Shown: piece by piece, positions 6,042 through 7,686 of the stretch | Layout of the letters: each line of letters begins with the position of its first letter | How positions within the stretch are numbered: the first letter of the stretch is position 1 | Assembly: GCA_964483635.1 (NCBI GenBank) | Contig: CAZABS010000039.1 | Location: 1-7,686 of the forward strand | Reading direction: 5' to 3' | DNA from: CAZABS01 sp964483635 | Lineage (GTDB): Bacteria > Patescibacteriota > Minisyncoccia > Moranbacterales > UBA1568 | Length of the DNA stretch: 7,686 bases | Position numbers and translations under genes: made by a program | The notes under the pieces: model-generated | The model's input: only the letters and a program-made list of their open reading frames with translations | Told to the model about the DNA's origin: nothing | Databases searched by the model: none

Positions 6042-7358
6042 TTAGCGTCTCCTCTCCCCTTCTTTGCGGTTGTCGACCTTTTTACTTTCTTCTTTCTTTT
6101 TTTCATCCTTCTTCGGTTCTTCTTTCTTCAGTTTGTTTACATCAGCGCAAGAGAAGCGCTCGTTCCCGCGCTCTTGGAGAGCATAAAACGAAATGTCTGC
6201 GGTATAGCTATCTGTCTGGGCGACGTTCCCCATTCCCTCGCCATCACAGAGAAACGCATTCCCCGCAACCGGTGGCGTGAGCGTCCCAGCGCACCAAAAG
6301 AGTCCGAGATACGACACTGCACCTCCGGGGAGTGCTCCCCCGATAGTCGAGGCGTCCGCGAGGGCGAGGGTGCCGAGATTACCGAAATCGGTCGTCCCGA
6401 TCGCGCGTTCACCGGCATCATAGCGTCCATCCGCATCGGTATCCCACCAGGCAAATACTTTGAGAAAGGGTGAGAGTTCTCCCTGGGGCGTCGACATATC
6501 ACCAGCACTTTGCTCGGGCTCGATATTGGTATTCTCGAGATCCTTCTCATTGACCGTGCTGAGACAGGCCCAGGCTGGGTTACTATCTGGATGCAGTGAA
6601 ATCACATTCACGCCTCGATCACCCGGCTTCACATCATCGAAATTGAAAAAGGTATCACCAGGACCCAGATTTTTCTCATCCCAGAGACTGCAGTGACTGC
6701 GGAAATAATCCTCACCACATTTCCCATCGATCTTGAGGTCGTAAAGAAGGCCCGCCCATTCGGCACCACTGTTCTTCACTACGAAGGTGAGACGATTCGT
6801 CCCCTGTACGATATTGGCGCCGATATTGTTGTGAATATAGGTATCGATGTTCTGCCACACGTCGCCCGTCAGAGCCGACCCGAGCGGCGCGCCATTGAGG
6901 AAAGCCCGGTAGGTGTCGTCGCCCGAAATGGCGAGATTGAGATCGACGTCCACTGCCGGGCCATACCAGGTGAATTTCTTCTCGAAGGTGTATTCGGTAT
7001 TGTCGCTCGCCGAGGGCTTGGTCGGCACGCCCCAAATCCAGGTGGCTCCGCCGCTGAGGGTTGTCTCGTCCGCCCAGTCGTCTGCCTGAGGGGCCGGGAA
7101 GGCGGCGAAAGGCGGTACGAGGACGCCGTCTTTCTTGATGACGCGGTTGGTCGTATCACTCACCACATGCACACTACAGGTCGCGCAATCAATATCATTG
7201 TAAGTCTGCTTGGTGTGGTCAATCTGAAGGTCGATCGCTCCCGCTGCAAAAGTGTTCCCCGGCGAAACCTCGAGATCTGCGAAATAGGCATAGGTCGAGC
7301 CTCCCACGGCGACCGCTACGAGGAGAATCGTAAATGCACTTTTATAAACTTTCCACAT
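6042..7358 (-). CDS. TasA/CalY-like surface protein with inserted beta domain and Lys/Glu tail
   Basis: A 438-residue exported protein paralogous to its downstream neighbour. The leader MWKVYKSAFTILLVAVAVGG with site near GGSTYA-YFAD and the motif PGNTFAAGAIDLQID (33-47) mark a SipW-processed TasA/camelysin protein. Residues about 73-213 are inserted and look like a galactose-binding-type beta-sandwich (FTWYGPAVDVDLNLAISGDD, TYRAFLNG, GTNRLTFVVKNSG, LLYDLKIDGKC). The family fold resumes at FFNFDDVKPGDRGVNVISLH (237-256). DTDADGRYDAGE (306-317) has D, D, D, G, D and E at positions 1, 3, 5, 6, 9 and 12 of an EF-hand-like calcium loop. QTDSYTADISFYALQERGN matches the neighbour's end. The tail, 405-438, is a Lys/Glu/Arg-rich unstructured segment the neighbour lacks. 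It has eight cysteines. The only in-frame ATG after the upstream TGA is at 7358; no Shine-Dalgarno precedes it at the normal distance. Confidence 0.88.
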   Translation of the reverse strand: MWKVYKSAFTILLVAVAVGGSTYAYFADLEVSPGNTFAAGAIDLQIDHTKQTYNDIDCATCSVHVVSDTTNRVIKKDGVLVPPFAAFPAPQADDWADETTLSGGATWIWGVPTKPSASDNTEYTFEKKFTWYGPAVDVDLNLAISGDDTYRAFLNGAPLGSALTGDVWQNIDTYIHNNIGANIVQGTNRLTFVVKNSGAEWAGLLYDLKIDGKCGEDYFRSHCSLWDEKNLGPGDTFFNFDDVKPGDRGVNVISLHPDSNPAWACLSTVNEKDLENTNIEPEQSAGDMSTPQGELSPFLKVFAWWDTDADGRYDAGERAIGTTDFGNLGTLALADASTIGGALPGGAVSYLGLFWCAGTLTPPVAGNAFLCDGEGMGNVAQTDSYTADISFYALQERGNERFSCADVNKLKKEEPKKDEKKKEESKKVDNRKEGERRR

Positions 7359-7367
7359 AGAGAGTTG

Positions 7368-7373
7368 ATTATA
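7368..7373 (-). promoter_or_regulatory. Possible -10 element just upstream of the first TasA-like gene
   Basis: A perfect TATAAT on the minus strand ends nine bases before the ATG at 7358. No -35 is seen at 16-18 bases, where the GC hairpin lies instead. If active it would give a nearly leaderless mRNA (leader of about two or three bases), consistent with the missing Shine-Dalgarno. It may equally be chance in an A/T-rich stretch. Confidence 0.25.
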
Positions 7374-7389
7374 TTGACCTCATTCCTCC

Positions 7390-7415
7390 GCCCCACCTCT
7401 CGCAAGAAGTGGGGC
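7390..7415 (-). terminator. Intercistronic hairpin, weak or attenuating terminator
   Basis: On the minus strand GCCCCACTTCT pairs with AGAGGTGGGGC around a TGCG loop, an 11-bp stem closed with one U-G wobble. On the plus strand the same position is a C-A mismatch, so the structure fits better as minus-strand RNA. It lies 19 bases past the stop of the right-edge gene. The sequence after it (GGAGGAATGAGG) has no T-run, so full termination is doubtful; partial termination, RNA processing or mRNA stabilisation between the two genes is more likely. Confidence 0.5.
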
Positions 7416-7434
7416 AAAGTGAGAGGACTCGAGA

Positions 7435-7686
7435 CTAGTTCTCGAAATCAGTTGTCTCTCCATCAAACTCAACCCAATCTACATAACCCGTATCTGCCGC
7501 TGGTCCAGGTTGTCCGACGCGGACACCGAACCATGAATCAGTTGAGCGAGTTTCTGCATTTGGGAAAGCAGCAACTATAGCTCCCCATGTCCGATACTCA
7601 TTCGTGTTCCCATCAGGCCAGGTGTTGTTATCACCAAGTGTTAGGATGTCATCATCAGGTCCCTTAGCAAACCTCGACCATGTCCA
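7435..7686 (-). CDS. C-terminal 83 residues of a probable secreted surface protein (partial)
   Basis: This open frame enters from the right edge and ends at TAG (7435-7437). The visible part has no hydrophobic segment and is rich in Asp, Asn, Thr, Trp and Gly: GDNNTWPDGNTNEYRTWGA, DSWFGVRVGQPGP and the end GYVDWVEFDGETTDFEN. An ending of the form Y-[VI]-D-x-V-x-[FV]-[DN]-G-x-T-x-[DY]-F-E is familiar from beta-sandwich domains at the C-termini of exported bacterial and archaeal proteins, where it forms the last strand. It lies 76 bases upstream of the first TasA-like gene, on the same strand, and probably belongs to the same surface-protein cluster. There is no sortase signal or membrane anchor at the C-terminus. 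Its N-terminus and family cannot be judged from this window. Confidence 0.75.
   Translation of the reverse strand, partial: WTWSRFAKGPDDDILTLGDNNTWPDGNTNEYRTWGAIVAAFPNAETRSTDSWFGVRVGQPGPAADTGYVDWVEFDGETTDFEN

Noticed and set aside
6693..7580. A 295-codon plus-strand open frame opposite the first TasA-like gene
   Set aside because: It is antisense to a well-supported gene and coincides with its high-GC segment, where stop codons are rare. Its translation has no recognisable motif and it crosses the intercistronic hairpin.
1..7686. CRISPR arrays, tRNA or rRNA genes, insertion sequences, riboswitches
   Set aside because: I saw no regularly spaced direct repeats, no tRNA-like cloverleaf with CCA or GTTC loop context, no rRNA-conserved stretches and no transposase or terminal inverted repeats.

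Overview
The window is a stretch of bacterial chromosome with every supported gene on the minus strand. It reads as a member of the Candidate Phyla Radiation (Patescibacteria): compact genes with few or no Shine-Dalgarno sequences inside operons, TasA/camelysin-type surface proteins carrying extra binding domains next to a SipW-type signal peptidase, and small orphan proteins. The phylum-level assignment is an inference from gene content and style; no rRNA or other marker gene is present. The standard bacterial code fits, because TGA ends the 374-805 gene just before a strong terminator.

In the direction of transcription (high to low coordinates), the right two-thirds is a secretion and surface-fibre operon. 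It holds the C-terminal end of a secreted protein (7435-7686), a TasA/CalY-like protein with a high-GC inserted beta-type domain, an EF-hand-like loop and a Lys/Glu-rich tail (6042-7358), a second TasA/CalY-like protein with a DUF642-like inserted domain (4559-6019), an ER/SipW-type signal peptidase (3914-4552), and a third, diverged member of the same family with a Pro/Glu-rich tail (3025-3900). A rho-independent terminator follows at about 2979-3005. The likely logic is that the peptidase removes the short SipW-type leaders of its neighbours, which then assemble as, or bind to, a cell-surface filament or matrix.

Next comes a two-gene SOS operon, lexA (2322-2897) then dinB (1008-2318), with three bases between them. 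The promoter upstream of lexA has a perfect 16-bp palindrome matching the Gram-positive type LexA box (GAAC-N4-GTTC) between its -35 and -10 elements. This predicts LexA autorepression and damage-induced Pol IV synthesis.

The left part holds a small gene of unknown function that appears to be an internal duplication of one domain of about 50 residues (374-805). It has its own promoter, a 28-bp palindrome upstream, a 16-bp perfect palindrome abutting its ribosome binding site, and a terminator. At the left edge a further minus-strand gene starts at 232 with a good extended -10 promoter and Shine-Dalgarno, but its frame breaks after 39 codons and continues one frame over to the window edge, suggesting a frameshift at a five-G run.

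The most interesting material is the modular TasA-like operon (two family members with different domains inserted at the same point, plus a cryptic third member) and the duplicated-domain orphan with its palindromes.
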